Positions 27,867 to 39,244 of a DNA stretch of 64,000 bases are shown in pieces. How positions within the stretch are numbered: the first letter of the stretch is position 1; every line of letters begins with the position of its first letter. The translations under genes and the position numbers were made by a program. Location: contig NZ_BMUC01000003.1 of the NCBI RefSeq assembly GCF_014649995.1, forward strand, positions 124,001 to 188,000, read 5' to 3'. Below the pieces are notes generated by a model. That model was not told where the DNA came from. It searched no databases and worked only from the letters and a program-made list of their open reading frames with translations. The stretch comes from Streptomyces griseoflavus. Lineage in GTDB: Bacteria; Actinomycetota; Actinomycetes; Streptomycetales; Streptomycetaceae.

Positions 27867-29585
27867 TCAGGGGCGGGACACGAGGGCCCCGATCGCCTCC
27901 CGGAGGGTCTTCCCCGGGTCGGTGGAGTGGATCTCGTGGCGCCAGGCGACGAACCCGTCGGGGCGGACCAGGACCGCGCCGTCGGTGGTGACGCCGTGGG
28001 CCGCGGCCCAGTCCGTACCGGGGTCGGCGGTCAGGTCGGCGGCGGGGCCCTCGCCGATGCCGTACGCGTCGACCGGTACCGACATCCCGGCCGCGACCTC
28101 GGCCGCCGCGGCCTTCCAGGGGCTGTCCTGCGCGCAGAGGAGGACCAGTGAGCGCTCGTACAGGTCCAGCGTGGAGATGCGGTCCCCGGCGCGCTCCAGC
28201 CACAGGTGAGGGGCACGGCTGCCGGGCTCACCGGTCAGCATCACGCCGTCGGGGATGACCGGCGTCGCCGGGTCGGTGCCCAGGACCGCGCCGCGCGGAT
28301 AGCGGTAGCAGAGGGCCACGTTGAGGATGCCGCCCCCCTTCATGCCGGGACCACCGGGGCCACCCGCCCCGGGACCGCCGGGGCCGCCGGGACCACCCGG
28401 GCCGGGCGCGCCGAGGGCGGGGGCGCCGGGGGCGGGCGTGTACCCGGGGTGGCTGTGCTCGCTCGAACGGGAGGAGGCACGGGCGCTGGTCGCCTCCGCG
28501 ACGGGCCGGCGTTCGGCGTCGTAGGTCTCCAGCAGGCCGGGCTCGGCCCAGCCACCGAGCACGGCGGCGAGCTTCCAGGCGAGGTTGTGGGCGTCCTGGA
28601 TGCCGGTGTTGGAGCCGAACGCCCCGGTGGGCGACATCTCGTGGGCGGAGTCTCCGGCCAGGAACACCCGGCCGTCCGCGTACCGTTCGGCGACCCGCTC
28701 GGCGGCGTGCCAGGCGGCCCGGCCGGTGATCTCCACGTCGAGGTCCGGTACGCCGACGGCCCTGCGGATGTGTGCCGCACACCGCTCGTCGGTGAACTCC
28801 TCGATGGTCTCGCCGTGTTCGGGGTGCCAGGGGGCGTGGAACACCCAGTGCTCCCGGTTGTCGACCGGCAGCAGGGCTCCGTCGGCCTCCGGGTTGGTCA
28901 GGTAGCAGACGATGAACCGCCGGTCCCCGACGACGCCGGCCAGGTCACGCGAGGTGAACGTGAGGCTCACGTTGTGGAACAGGTCGCCGGGGCCGTTCTG
29001 CCCGATGCCCAGCGTCTCACGGACGGGGCTGCGCGGTCCGTCCGCGGCGACCAGGTAGTCCGCCCGGATCCTGGTGTGCTCGCCGGTCTCCCGGCTCTTG
29101 ACCAGCACCGTCACACCCTCGGAGTCCTGGTCGAAGGAGAGCATCTCCGTCCCGAAGCGCAGGTCCCCGCCGAGCTCGCGGGCCCCCTCGAGAAGCACCG
29201 GCTCCAGGTCGTTCTGGCTGCACAGGCACCACCCGCTGGGACTGAAGCGGGCGAGCCCGCCGCCGGGGTCGATCTCCTGGAGCAGCCACTCGCCCTCGTC
29301 GCCCGCCAGGCTCGGGGTCTGCCAGATGCCGTGGTTGTCCGCCAGGGTCGACGCGGCCCGGCCGATGCGCTGCTCGAGCCCGGCCGCCCGGAACAGTTCC
29401 ATGGTCCGCACGTTGTTGCCCCGCCCGCGCGGGTGGATCGAGGTGCCCGCGTGACGTTCGACGAGTGTGTGCGGCACGCCCAGGCGCCCCAGGAACAGCG
29501 ACATCGACAGGCCCACCAGCGAGCCGCCGACGATGAGCACCGGCGTGCGGTGATCCGCTCCGCCGGCCGTATCCGATCGATTCAT
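27867..29585 (-). CDS. whiE-ORFVIII: FAD-dependent polyketide hydroxylase (WhiE ORFVIII-like)
   Basis: A 572-residue group A flavin monooxygenase of the aromatic polyketide hydroxylase type. FAD-binding GGSLVGLSMSLFLGRLG is at 20-36, the DG motif in VAADGPRSPVRETLG near 205, and the GD motif in FLAGDSAHEMSPTGAFGSN near 310. The C-terminal thioredoxin-like domain is typical. An unusual glycine/proline-rich, collagen-like insertion (about residues 385-425) separates the catalytic part from it. The gene is divergent from the pigment biosynthesis genes, as whiE-ORFVIII is in S. coelicolor, and would hydroxylate the late polyketide. The start is the ATG at 29585. Confidence 0.9.
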   Translation of the reverse strand: MNRSDTAGGADHRTPVLIVGGSLVGLSMSLFLGRLGVPHTLVERHAGTSIHPRGRGNNVRTMELFRAAGLEQRIGRAASTLADNHGIWQTPSLAGDEGEWLLQEIDPGGGLARFSPSGWCLCSQNDLEPVLLEGARELGGDLRFGTEMLSFDQDSEGVTVLVKSRETGEHTRIRADYLVAADGPRSPVRETLGIGQNGPGDLFHNVSLTFTSRDLAGVVGDRRFIVCYLTNPEADGALLPVDNREHWVFHAPWHPEHGETIEEFTDERCAAHIRRAVGVPDLDVEITGRAAWHAAERVAERYADGRVFLAGDSAHEMSPTGAFGSNTGIQDAHNLAWKLAAVLGGWAEPGLLETYDAERRPVAEATSARASSRSSEHSHPGYTPAPGAPALGAPGPGGPGGPGGPGAGGPGGPGMKGGGILNVALCYRYPRGAVLGTDPATPVIPDGVMLTGEPGSRAPHLWLERAGDRISTLDLYERSLVLLCAQDSPWKAAAAEVAAGMSVPVDAYGIGEGPAADLTADPGTDWAAAHGVTTDGAVLVRPDGFVAWRHEIHSTDPGKTLREAIGALVSRP

Positions 29586-29817
29586 TGAAACGCCTCCAGC
29601 GTCGCCCTCGACGGGCTGTGGAACAGGACGCACCTTTCATGCCCGGTGCGGGCCGGTCCGCGTCCCGGCGGCACCCGGATGACACGCGGTTCACCCACCT
29701 GCCCCGTGTCGCTCGCGCGCACCGGAGAGTCGCGGCAACGATCGACGCATGGCGACCCCGGGCCTTCTGACGCGGCGGTCGTTCCTGACCGTCCGACCAT
29801 GAGGAGAGGTGCGCCGG
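29586..29817. promoter_or_regulatory. Divergent promoter region of the spore-pigment cluster
   Basis: This 232-bp gap separates the divergent hydroxylase and the ORFI-led biosynthetic operon, so both promoters must lie here. In S. coelicolor the equivalent region holds whiEP1 and the SigF-dependent whiEP2. I could not recognise convincing -10/-35 boxes by eye; TGACACGCGGTTCA (29680-29693) is an imperfect inverted repeat. The plus-strand gene has a strong AGGAGAGG ribosome binding site. Confidence 0.5.
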
Positions 29818-30942
29818 ATGACCATGTCGGCACGCATTGCGCAGTCGGCGTTCGACGGCTCGAGGCTGCGGGTGATCCTGCTCCTCGACCTGTACGAGGG
29901 GGCCCAGGAACAGTTCCTCGACGCGTACGAGCACATGCGCAACAAGGTCGCGTCCGTTCCCGGCCACATCAGTGACCAACTGTGCCAGTCGATCGAGAAC
30001 CCCTCGCAGTGGCTCATCACCAGCGAGTGGGAGAGCGCCCTTCCGTTCCTCGCGTGGGTGAACAGCGAGGAGCACATCGCGATCGTCCGGCCGATGCACA
30101 GCTGCGTCCGGGACACCCGGTCGATGCGCTACAGCGTCCTGCGCGAGACCCACCCGGAACAGCCGGCCGCGTCCGGGGACACGCGGACGAGCCTGCAGAC
30201 TGAGGCCCGCGTGGGCCCGGGACTGACCCGCCACGCCCTCACCTTCACCGTCAAGCCGGGTACCGAGTCCAAGGTCGTGGACATCCTGGCCAACTACGAC
30301 GCGCCCGAGACGCGCATCAACGGCACCACGCGGCTGCACCGGACCTCCCTCTTCATGCACGGCAACCGCGTCGTGCGGGCCGTGGAGGTGGAGGGCGACC
30401 TCCTGGCCACGCTGTGCCATGTGGCCAGTCAGCCCCAGGTGCAGGCCGTGGAGGAGGCCATCAACCCCTACCTGGAGCAGGACCGGGACCTGAGCGACGC
30501 CGACTCGGCCCGGATCTTCTTCACCCGCGCGGCGCTCCCCGCCATGCAGCACGTGGCGGCCGGCCGGCCGCGGCCCGACCACCTGCGGCGGCACATGCTG
30601 TACTACCCGGCCGTGGCGGGCCGCGGCCTGGAGCTGGCCCGGTTCCTCGCCCACCAGGACGAGGCCGCGGCGAGCGACCCCGACAGCCCGGTGTACGCGA
30701 GCACCGTCTTCCAGCGCGACGACGTCGTGACCCGCATGATCGACATCACGGGCGAACTCGACCTCGACCCGCTCTCCTCCCTCGGCATCAAGGGCCCGGG
30801 CAAGCCCGCCGAACTGGAGCGTCTCCTGGACGGCGCCGCGATCGGCGTCGAGGGCTCCCTGGACTCGGAGCGCACCCTGCACCGGCTCCTGGCGCACGCC
30901 GACATGATGCCCGTCACCGACCGCACCTCTGCGGATTCCTGA
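29818..30942 (+). CDS. whiE-ORFI: SchA/CurD-like protein of spore-pigment synthesis (WhiE ORFI)
   Basis: A 374-residue protein with an N-terminal antibiotic-biosynthesis-monooxygenase-like fold ([29 protein letters not shown] ... [21 protein letters not shown]) and a C-terminal SchA/CurD domain ([25 protein letters not shown] ... [12 protein letters not shown]-type repeat). It is always found at the head of spore-pigment type II PKS clusters (whiE, sch, cur). Its exact step is not settled; roles in membrane localisation or tailoring have been proposed. I chose the ATG at 29818 because AGGAGAGG lies 8 bp upstream; a GTG at 29809 is in frame. Confidence 0.88.
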   Translation: MTMSARIAQSAFDGSRLRVILLLDLYEGAQEQFLDAYEHMRNKVASVPGHISDQLCQSIENPSQWLITSEWESALPFLAWVNSEEHIAIVRPMHSCVRDTRSMRYSVLRETHPEQPAASGDTRTSLQTEARVGPGLTRHALTFTVKPGTESKVVDILANYDAPETRINGTTRLHRTSLFMHGNRVVRAVEVEGDLLATLCHVASQPQVQAVEEAINPYLEQDRDLSDADSARIFFTRAALPAMQHVAAGRPRPDHLRRHMLYYPAVAGRGLELARFLAHQDEAAASDPDSPVYASTVFQRDDVVTRMIDITGELDLDPLSSLGIKGPGKPAELERLLDGAAIGVEGSLDSERTLHRLLAHADMMPVTDRTSADS

Positions 30943-31013
30943 AGGTCGACCGCGGTGACGTCCGCGGCCGTGCCCGCCCGGACGTCACCGGCACACCCGG
31001 AGGTAACACCCCT

Positions 31014-31481
31014 ATGTCCAAGCAGCATCCACGCATCGTGGACCTGAGCGAGACGGAACCCAACCGACGGCGCGGAGGTGATCTCAGGACCCTGCTCACC
31101 CCCGCCACCGTGGGTTCCACCAGCGGCTTCATGGGTCTGGCGATCATCAAGCCCGGCGAGCGCATCGGCGAGCACTACCACCCGTACTCCGAGGAGTTCG
31201 TGTACGTGGTGAGCGGCGCGCTCGAAGTGGACCTGGACGGGGAACCGTTCGCGCTCCGCGCCGAGCAGGGCCTGATGATCCCGATCGACATGCGGCACCG
31301 TTTCCGCAACGTCGGCGACCAGGAGGCCCGCATGGTGTTCCACCTGGGCCCGCTCGCCCCGCACCCGAGTCTCGGTCACGTCGACACCGAGGAGACCGAA
31401 AGCGCCGTCGCCGGGCCGCAGTTGAAGGTCGGCGGGCCCGAGCACGGCCGGTCGGCCGAGCCGAGCGAGGCCATAAAATGA
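31014..31481 (+). CDS. whiE-ORFII: Cupin-domain polyketide cyclase/oxygenase (WhiE ORFII)
   Basis: A 155-residue single-cupin protein. Cupin motif 1 is seen in [21 protein letters not shown] (metal-binding His/His/Glu) and motif 2 in [12 protein letters not shown]. Cupins of this family in type II PKS clusters act as cyclases or bind the nascent polyketide. A CCGGAGGTAACACCCCT stretch provides the ribosome binding site before the ATG. The stop overlaps the KS-alpha start (ATGA), so it is coupled to the minimal PKS. It lies 71 bp after ORFI. Confidence 0.9.
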   Translation: MSKQHPRIVDLSETEPNRRRGGDLRTLLTPATVGSTSGFMGLAIIKPGERIGEHYHPYSEEFVYVVSGALEVDLDGEPFALRAEQGLMIPIDMRHRFRNVGDQEARMVFHLGPLAPHPSLGHVDTEETESAVAGPQLKVGGPEHGRSAEPSEAIK

Positions 31482-32742
31482 CCCGGCGAGTGGCCGTCAC
31501 CGGCATAGGTGTGGTCGCTCCAGGCGGCATCGGAGCGACGGCGTTCTGGGATCTCCTCGCAGCCGGCCGCACCGCGACCCGCGGCATCTCCCTGTTCGAC
31601 CCCGCCGGTCTGCGTTCGCGCATCGCCGCCGAGTGCGACTTCGACCCCTTCGAGCACGGTCTGGACGCGGACCTCTGCCAGCACGCGGACCGCTACATCC
31701 AGTTCGCCGTGGTCGCCGCCGCCGAGGCGGTACGGGAATCGGGACTGGACACCGGGTCCCTGGACCCGTGGCGCACGGCGGTCTCGCTGGGCAGCGCGGT
31801 CGGCGGCACCACCCGGCTGGAGAGCGACTACGTCCGGGTCAGCGAGCACGGACAGCGATGGGACGTCGACCACCGGCAGGCCGAGCCGAAGCTGCACCTG
31901 GCGTTCTCGCCGAGCACCCTCGCCTCGGTCGTCGCCGAGCGGTTCGACGCCCGGGGCCCGGTGCAGACCGTCTCCACGGGCTGCACCTCCGGTCTCGACG
32001 CGGTCGGCTACGCCTTCCACACCATCAGCGAGGGCCGGGCCGACGTCTGCATCGCGGGAGCCTCGGACTCGCCGATCTCACCGATCACGATGGCCTGCTT
32101 CGACGCCATCAAGGCGACGTCGCCGAACAACGACGACCCCGAGCACGCCTCCCGGCCCTTCGACGCCCACCGCGACGGCTTCGTGATGGGCGAGGGCGCG
32201 GCGGTGCTCGTGCTGGAGGAGTACGAGCACGCACGCGCCCGCGGCGCGGAGATCCTCTGCGAGATCAGCGGCTACGCCACCTACGGCAACGCCTACCACA
32301 TGACCGGTCTGACCAGCGAGGGACTGGAGATGGCCCGGGCGATCGACACCACGCTCGACCAGGCCCGTATCGACCCCACGCTGATCGACTACGTCAACGC
32401 GCACGGATCCGGCACCCGGCAGAACGACCGGCACGAGACGGCCGCGGTGAAGCTGTCGCTCGGCGAGCACGCCCGGCGGACACCCATGAGCTCCATCAAG
32501 TCCATGGTGGGGCACTCGCTGGGCGCGATCGGCGCGATCGAGGTGGTCGCCTGCGTCCTCGCGCTGAAGCACCAGGTCGTGCCGCCGACGGCGAACTACG
32601 AAACCCCCGACCCGGAGTGCGACCTGGACTACGTGCCGCGCACCGCCCGCCCGCGGAAGCTGGACCATGTGCTCTCCGTGGGCAGCGGGTTCGGCGGTTT
32701 CCAGTCCGCGGTGCTGCTGTCCGGGCCGGGCGGGAGGACACG

Positions 32743-32746
<4 letters not shown>
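31478..32746 (+). CDS. whiE-ORFIII: Beta-ketoacyl synthase alpha (KS) of spore-pigment PKS
   Basis: A 422-residue condensing enzyme. The active-site cysteine is C169 in [16 protein letters not shown], with catalytic histidines in [10 protein letters not shown] and [12 protein letters not shown]. With the CLF and ACP it builds the poly-beta-ketone chain from malonyl units. It overlaps the cupin gene upstream and the CLF gene downstream, each by ATGA, which keeps the KS and CLF in equal amounts for heterodimer formation. The sequence is closest in layout to WhiE/CurA spore-pigment synthases, which make about C24 chains (inference from family). Confidence 0.95.
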
Positions 32747-34760
<2,014 letters not shown>

Positions 34761-34805
34761 GCGCCGGCCGGGACCGGCCGCGGAAGAACAGGGAAGGACT
34801 CCCCC

Positions 34806-35141
34806 ATGCACCACGCCCTCATCGTCGCCCGGATGAAGCCCGGTTCGGCCGCGGACATCGCCGACGTGTTCGCCGACTCCGACCGGGGTGAGCTGCCCCA
34901 CCTCGTCGGGGTCAGCCGGCGCAGCCTCTTCCAGTTCGGCGACGACGTGTACCTGCACCTCATCGAGGCCGAGAAGGACCCGGCACCCGCCATCGCCAAG
35001 CTGGCCTCGCACCCCGAGTTCCGGGGCATCAGCGAGCGGCTGGAGGCGTACGTCAGCCCGTACGACCCCGCCACCTGGCGCGGTCCGAAGGACGCCATGG
35101 CGCAGTGCTTCTACCGCTGGGAGCGCGGCGCCGGCTCCTGA
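34806..35141 (+). CDS. whiE-ORFVII: TcmI family type II polyketide cyclase (WhiE ORFVII)
   Basis: A 111-residue ferredoxin-like cyclase with the TcmI/WhiE-VII signature: HHALIVARMKPGSAADIADVFADSDRGELP, a strand RSLFQFGDDVYLHLIEAE and the end DPATWRGPKDAMAQCFYRWE. It closes later rings of the aromatic chain. It has a GGAAGGA ribosome binding site and is the last gene of the plus-strand pigment operon, followed at once by a strong hairpin terminator. Confidence 0.92.
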   Translation: MHHALIVARMKPGSAADIADVFADSDRGELPHLVGVSRRSLFQFGDDVYLHLIEAEKDPAPAIAKLASHPEFRGISERLEAYVSPYDPATWRGPKDAMAQCFYRWERGAGS

Positions 35142-35157
35142 GCCGCGCGCCGGGAGA

Positions 35158-35210
35158 AACCCCGAGGCCGCCGGTTCCGCGTCAGTCGCGGAGCCGGCGG
35201 CCTCGGGGTT
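35158..35210. terminator. Bidirectional terminator between pigment operon and methyltransferase
   Basis: The arms 35158-35180 and 35188-35210 pair over 23 bp with a single G-U wobble and a 7-nt loop (GTCAGTC). The plus-strand operon ends 16 bp before it and the minus-strand methyltransferase ends 14 bp after it, so it can stop both transcripts. Confidence 0.85.
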
Positions 35211-35224
35211 GCGGCGCCTTCGGA

Positions 35225-36253
35225 TCAGCCGGGTACGGTGCACTCGAAGGCGTGCAGATACGCGTTGACGGGACGGATCTCGCCGATGACCAGGCCCGCG
35301 CCGGTCAGCCGGTCGATCATGCTCTGCCGGGTGTGCTTGGCGCCGCCGACGTTGAGGAGCAGCAGCAGGTCCATGGCGGTGGTGAACCGCATCGACGGGG
35401 TGTCGTCGACGAGGTTCTCGATGACCACGACCCGGGCTCCGGGCCGGGCCGCCGCGCGGACGTTGGCGAGGACCCGGCGGGTGCTGTCGTCGTCCCACTC
35501 CAGCACATTCTTGATGATGTACACGTCCGCCTGGACGGGCACGTCCTCGCGGCAGTCACCGGCGACGACCCCGACCCGGCCGGCGAGCGCGCCGCCCCGG
35601 CGCAGCCGCGGGTCGGCGTTCTCGACGACACCCGGCAGGTCGAGCAGCGTGCCGTGCAGGTGGGGGTGCTTCTCCAGGAGGCTGGCCAGCACGTGTCCCT
35701 GGCCGCCCCCGATGTCCACGACCGAGGAGGCGTCGTCCAGGTCGAGCAGCAGGGCCACGTCGCGGGCGGACTGCTCGCTGGACGTCGTCATCGCGCGGTT
35801 GAACACGTGGGCGGACTCGGGGGCGGACTCGTTGAGGTAGGTGAAGAACTCCCGGTCGTACACGTCCTCGAAGACGTTGCGGCCCGAGCGCACCGCCTCG
35901 TCGAGCAGCGGCCAGACGCTCCAGGTCCACGGCTCGGTGCACCACAGGGCGATGTAGCGCAGGCTGTGCGGGTCGTCCTCACGCAGCAGCCGGGACATCT
36001 CGGTGTGTTCGAAGGTGCCGTCGGGGTTCTCGGCGAACACGCCCTGGCAGGTCAGGGCGCGCAGCAGCCGCCGCAGGGTGTGCGGCTGGGTCTTCACCGC
36101 CGTCGCCAGGTCGTCGACGGTCATGGGACTGTCGTCCAGGGCGTCCGGCACGCCCAGGCGGACGGCCGCGCGGACGGCGGCGGCGCACGCCGCCCCGAAT
36201 ACGAGCTCCCTCAGCCGCATGGGCGGCGGGGGAGCCGGGTCGACGGTGGTCAT
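35225..36253 (-). CDS. O-methyltransferase next to the spore-pigment cluster
   Basis: A 342-residue methyltransferase of the plant-type/TcmN-C/DmpM family. An N-terminal winged-helix dimerisation domain (LRELVFGAACAAAVRAAVRLGVPDALDD, TQPHTLRRLLRALTCQGVF) precedes the SAM fold (VVDIGGGQGHVLASLLEKHP, LDLPGVVENADPRL, VYIIKNVLEWDD). The family methylates hydroxyls of aromatic polyketides and other phenolics. It converges on the pigment operon, so it could modify the pigment, yet it is transcribed apart from it. The ATG at 36253 has no strong Shine-Dalgarno. Confidence 0.9.
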   Translation of the reverse strand: MTTVDPAPPPPMRLRELVFGAACAAAVRAAVRLGVPDALDDSPMTVDDLATAVKTQPHTLRRLLRALTCQGVFAENPDGTFEHTEMSRLLREDDPHSLRYIALWCTEPWTWSVWPLLDEAVRSGRNVFEDVYDREFFTYLNESAPESAHVFNRAMTTSSEQSARDVALLLDLDDASSVVDIGGGQGHVLASLLEKHPHLHGTLLDLPGVVENADPRLRRGGALAGRVGVVAGDCREDVPVQADVYIIKNVLEWDDDSTRRVLANVRAAARPGARVVVIENLVDDTPSMRFTTAMDLLLLLNVGGAKHTRQSMIDRLTGAGLVIGEIRPVNAYLHAFECTVPG

Positions 36254-36301
36254 CCGTTGCCTCGCTTCTGCTGTTGTGCAGTCTCTGGGGGACGGAGCGG
36301 G

Positions 36302-37360
36302 TCAGCACATTCCGGCGGGTTCGGAGAGCGTGCAGGTGTTGCGGCTGAAGGTGTTGGTCTTGGCGGTGTCCCGGTTGGCCAGGTCGGCCGGGCCGTTGCC
36401 GGTCAGCAGGTTGTCGCGGATCTCGTTGCGCTCGCTGGGCGTGCCGACGAGGCTCTTGAACAGCACGATGCCGCCGGACAGCGGTGAGGTGCCCTTGTTG
36501 TCCTCGACCCGGTTGAAGGCGACCAGGGTCTCCTCGACGCCGGTGAGGACGATGCCCGAGCCCTGGAGGAAGGGCAGGCGCGGCGTCTTGTCGCAGTGCT
36601 TGTTGTTGCCGTGGACGTGGTTGTGGGTGACGCTCAGGTGGCCGGCGCGCGGGGCGGTCTCGTCGCCCACGACGAACACGGCGGCGCAGTTGCCGGTGGC
36701 CTCGTTGTGGTCGACGCTCATGTTCCGCAGCCGCCGTACGGTGACGCCGACCCGGTTGCCTTCGGTCATGTTGTGCCGCACGACGGTCTTGCCGGCGTCA
36801 CGGGCGCCTTCCTCGGTGTCGACGGTGTTGGCGACGAACACTCCGGCGTCGCCGTTGTTCCGCGTGAGGTTGTGGCTGATGACGCCGCGTACGGAGCGTT
36901 CCTGCGCGATGCCCCACTGGCCGTTCTTCTCCGCGCTCACGAAGCGGACCTTCAGGTTGTCGGTCCCGGTGGCCCACACACCGTTCTTGGCGTAGCCGCG
37001 CACCGTCAGGGACCTGATGCCGACGTCCTTGACGGGCTTGTCGTCGGTGCCGGTCACACAGATGCCGTTCCCGGCCTTGGCGCAGGCGCCCTTGGCGTCC
37101 GCGGCGGGCATCAGGACGGTGCGGCCGGCGCCGTGGCCGCGCAGGGTGATGTCCGGCGAGGTGATGTCGACGCTCTGCCGGTAGGTGCCGGCCGCGAGCA
37201 GGACGGTGTCCCCCGGCTCGGCGGCGTCGACGGCCTTCTGGATCGACTGCCCGGGCTGGACGCGGTGCACGGCCGGCTGCTGGGCCGCGGGGGCGGCACC
37301 CAGCCCCGCGGCCACGACGGCGGTGGTGCACGCGAGGTACGTCAAGTGTCGTCTGTTCAT
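36302..37360 (-). CDS. Secreted right-handed beta-helix (NosD/pectate-lyase-like) protein
   Basis: A 352-residue exported protein. Residues 1-26 are a signal peptide (HLTYLACTTAVVAAGLGAAPAAQ). The rest is a parallel beta-helix with repeated short strands and Asn/Asp-rich turns: HRVQPGQSIQKAVDAAEPGDTVLLAAGTYR, then coils such as VGIRSLTVRGYAKNGVWAT, HNLTRNNGDAGVFV, VDHNEATGNCAAVFV, VTHNHVHGNNKHC and FNRVEDNKGTSPLSGGIVL. These proteins bind or cleave polysaccharides, but no catalytic residues can be assigned. Six cysteines could form disulphides. The upstream region holds three copies of a GGTGATCACC-type site. The ATG at 37360 has a weak ribosome binding site. Confidence 0.85.
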   Translation of the reverse strand: MNRRHLTYLACTTAVVAAGLGAAPAAQQPAVHRVQPGQSIQKAVDAAEPGDTVLLAAGTYRQSVDITSPDITLRGHGAGRTVLMPAADAKGACAKAGNGICVTGTDDKPVKDVGIRSLTVRGYAKNGVWATGTDNLKVRFVSAEKNGQWGIAQERSVRGVISHNLTRNNGDAGVFVANTVDTEEGARDAGKTVVRHNMTEGNRVGVTVRRLRNMSVDHNEATGNCAAVFVVGDETAPRAGHLSVTHNHVHGNNKHCDKTPRLPFLQGSGIVLTGVEETLVAFNRVEDNKGTSPLSGGIVLFKSLVGTPSERNEIRDNLLTGNGPADLANRDTAKTNTFSRNTCTLSEPAGMC

Positions 37361-37379
37361 GAAGCCGAAGCTATGAGCG

Positions 37380-37429
37380 GGTGATCGCCCCCGCCACCGG
37401 TGATCACCCAGCCGGGCGCGGTGATCACC
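37380..37429. promoter_or_regulatory. Three spaced GGTGATCACC-type palindromes
   Basis: GGTGATCGCC (37380-37389), GGTGATCACC (37399-37408) and GGTGATCACC (37420-37429) lie in a row with centre spacings of 19 and 21 bp, close to two helical turns, 20-70 bp upstream of the beta-helix gene. The latter two are perfect palindromes. Such regular phasing suggests co-operative binding of a dimeric regulator on one face of the DNA. No regulator gene is adjacent. Confidence 0.6.
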
Positions 37430-37569
37430 GGTCCCGCTCGCCCGTTCGGCTGCGGTTGCCTCGCCCGGCTCCGCGCGGGGCTGTGTCGTGGGCACTGACC
37501 TCGCCCGCGAGCAGGGCATCGCCGGCCCCCGGGCGTCCAGCCACGCAAGCAGAGGGACGGAGTGCACCC

Positions 37570-39201
37570 ATGCCCCGAATACGCGGATCCCGTGCGGGCC
37601 GCCGACGGCGTACCGCGGTCGTCGCGGTCCTGGTGACCGGCTCGGCCATGCTGACCGGACCGGACCCCGCCGCGGCCGGCGGCGCTCCCCCGTCTCCGCC
37701 GGCCGTCCCGCGGCTCGACTGGAGCCGGTGCGTGCCGGGCAGCGCGTTCGACTGCGCGACGGCGAAGGCGCCGCTGGACCACGACGATCCCGGCGGCCGC
37801 ACCATCGAACTGGCCGTCGTCAGGCGGAAGGCGACCGACCCGGAGCGGCGCGTCGGCACCCTGTTCTTCAACCCGGGCGGACCCGGCGGCCCGGGTACGG
37901 TGCAGATGCCGCAGAACTACACGTCCTTCCCGCAAGAGGTGCGGGAGCGCTTCGACATCGTGAGCTGGGACCCCCGCGGGGTCGGCAGCAGCACCGCGGT
38001 GAACTGCTTCGCGAGCCCCGCGGAATCCGCCGACTGGAACGCGAGCCACCCCGCGGGCTTCCCGGTGGGCGAGAAGGAACGCGCGGCGTTCACCGCCTCG
38101 TACGAGGAACTGGGCCGGCGCTGCGAGCGGCGTGACCCCGAGCTGCTGCGCCATGTGTCGACCGCCGACACGGCACGCGACCTCGACCTGCTCCTCGCGG
38201 CGGTCGGCGAGGACCGGCTCACCTACCTGGGGATCTCCTACGGCACGATGCTGGGCGCCACCTACGCGAACCTGTTCCCCGACAAGGTCCGCGCCATGAT
38301 CCTGGACGGCAACTGGGATCCGCGGGCCTGGACGAACGACGCCTCGGACGAGGACCCGCGGCTGACGAGCTTCCAGCGCCTGGGGTCGGACCGCGGCGCG
38401 GCGGAGACCCTGGAGGAGTTCCTCACCCTGTGCGGGGCGGCCACCACCGACCGCTGTGCCTTCTCGGCCGGCAGCCCGCAGGCGACCAGGGCCAAGTTCG
38501 AGGAGCTGATGGTGCGGCTGCGGAAGCAGCCCGTGCACGGGTGGACCTACGCCGGCACGGTCGCCGCCGCGGTGAACGGCTTCTACGTCGTCCATCCCGG
38601 GTGGACACGCCTCGCCGCCACCCTGCAGGACCTGTGGCAGGGGCGGGCCCCGGCGCCCGCGCCGCTCCCGCCCCCGCCGGCGGTCCCCGAACCCGACCCG
38701 TACCTGGGCGAGGAGCGGGCCACCGCGGTGTTCTGCGGTGACAGTCCCCATCCGCGGGACCCGGCCGCCCATCACCCCCTGGAGGAGCTGAGCGCCGCCC
38801 GCGCGGGCGACGTCGGACGCTTCTGGGTCTGGTCCTCCGGGGGCTGCGCCACCTGGCCCGCGGTCGCCGACCACCGTTACCGCGGGCCGTGGGACAGGCC
38901 GACGGCCCGTCCCGTCCTGGTGGTCGGAACCACCTACGACCCCTCCACGCCCTTCTCGGGTGCGCGGGCCATGGCGGCCGAACTGGCCGACGCCCGCCTG
39001 CTCACCCTCCGCGGGCACGGGCACACCGCGCTGCTCAACCCCAGCAGTTGCGTGCGGGCCCACGAGAGCCGCTACCTCGTCGACGGCACCCTCCCGCCGC
39101 CCGGCGCGACGTGCGAGCAGGACACGCCCCCCTTCGGCGCGCCGAGGCCCAGCGGCGGTGTCTCCACGGGCGGCGGCGGAACGGCCGGCGCCCTCTCCTG
39201 A
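37570..39201 (+). CDS. Secreted tripeptidyl-aminopeptidase-like alpha/beta hydrolase
   Basis: A 543-residue secreted S33-type hydrolase related to Streptomyces tripeptidyl aminopeptidases (SlpD/SlpE, Tap). A basic N-terminus and short hydrophobic core (TAVVAVLVTGSAMLTGPDPAAAGG) form the signal peptide. The N-terminal LDWSRCVPGSAFDCATAKAPLDH and oxyanion-region FFNPGGPGGPGTVQM are typical. The catalytic triad is seen as Ser in YLGISYGTMLGATYAN, Asp in VVGTTYDPSTPFSGA and His in LRGHGHTALLNPSSC. It trims tripeptides from extracellular proteins. The C-terminal extension is Gly/Ser-rich. The ATG at 37570 follows AGAGGGACGGAGTGCACCC. It is convergent with the monooxygenase gene. Confidence 0.9.
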   Translation: MPRIRGSRAGRRRRTAVVAVLVTGSAMLTGPDPAAAGGAPPSPPAVPRLDWSRCVPGSAFDCATAKAPLDHDDPGGRTIELAVVRRKATDPERRVGTLFFNPGGPGGPGTVQMPQNYTSFPQEVRERFDIVSWDPRGVGSSTAVNCFASPAESADWNASHPAGFPVGEKERAAFTASYEELGRRCERRDPELLRHVSTADTARDLDLLLAAVGEDRLTYLGISYGTMLGATYANLFPDKVRAMILDGNWDPRAWTNDASDEDPRLTSFQRLGSDRGAAETLEEFLTLCGAATTDRCAFSAGSPQATRAKFEELMVRLRKQPVHGWTYAGTVAAAVNGFYVVHPGWTRLAATLQDLWQGRAPAPAPLPPPPAVPEPDPYLGEERATAVFCGDSPHPRDPAAHHPLEELSAARAGDVGRFWVWSSGGCATWPAVADHRYRGPWDRPTARPVLVVGTTYDPSTPFSGARAMAAELADARLLTLRGHGHTALLNPSSCVRAHESRYLVDGTLPPPGATCEQDTPPFGAPRPSGGVSTGGGGTAGALS

Positions 39202-39205
39202 ACCG

Positions 39206-39243
39206 GCGCCGGCCATCGCGTGACCGGGCGCGGTGGCCGGCGC
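39206..39243. terminator. Bidirectional terminator between convergent genes
   Basis: The arms 39206-39215 and 39234-39243 (GCGCCGGCCA and TGGCCGGCGC) are perfect 10-bp complements with an 18-nt loop. It fills the 43-bp gap between the convergent hydrolase and monooxygenase genes. Confidence 0.55.
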
Positions 39244-39244
39244 G

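Noticed and set aside
37361-37567. N-terminal extension of the beta-helix protein to an ATG at 37567
   Set aside because: The extension would precede the signal peptide, and its codons merely translate the three GGTGATCACC sites; the ATG at 37360 gives a normal exported protein.
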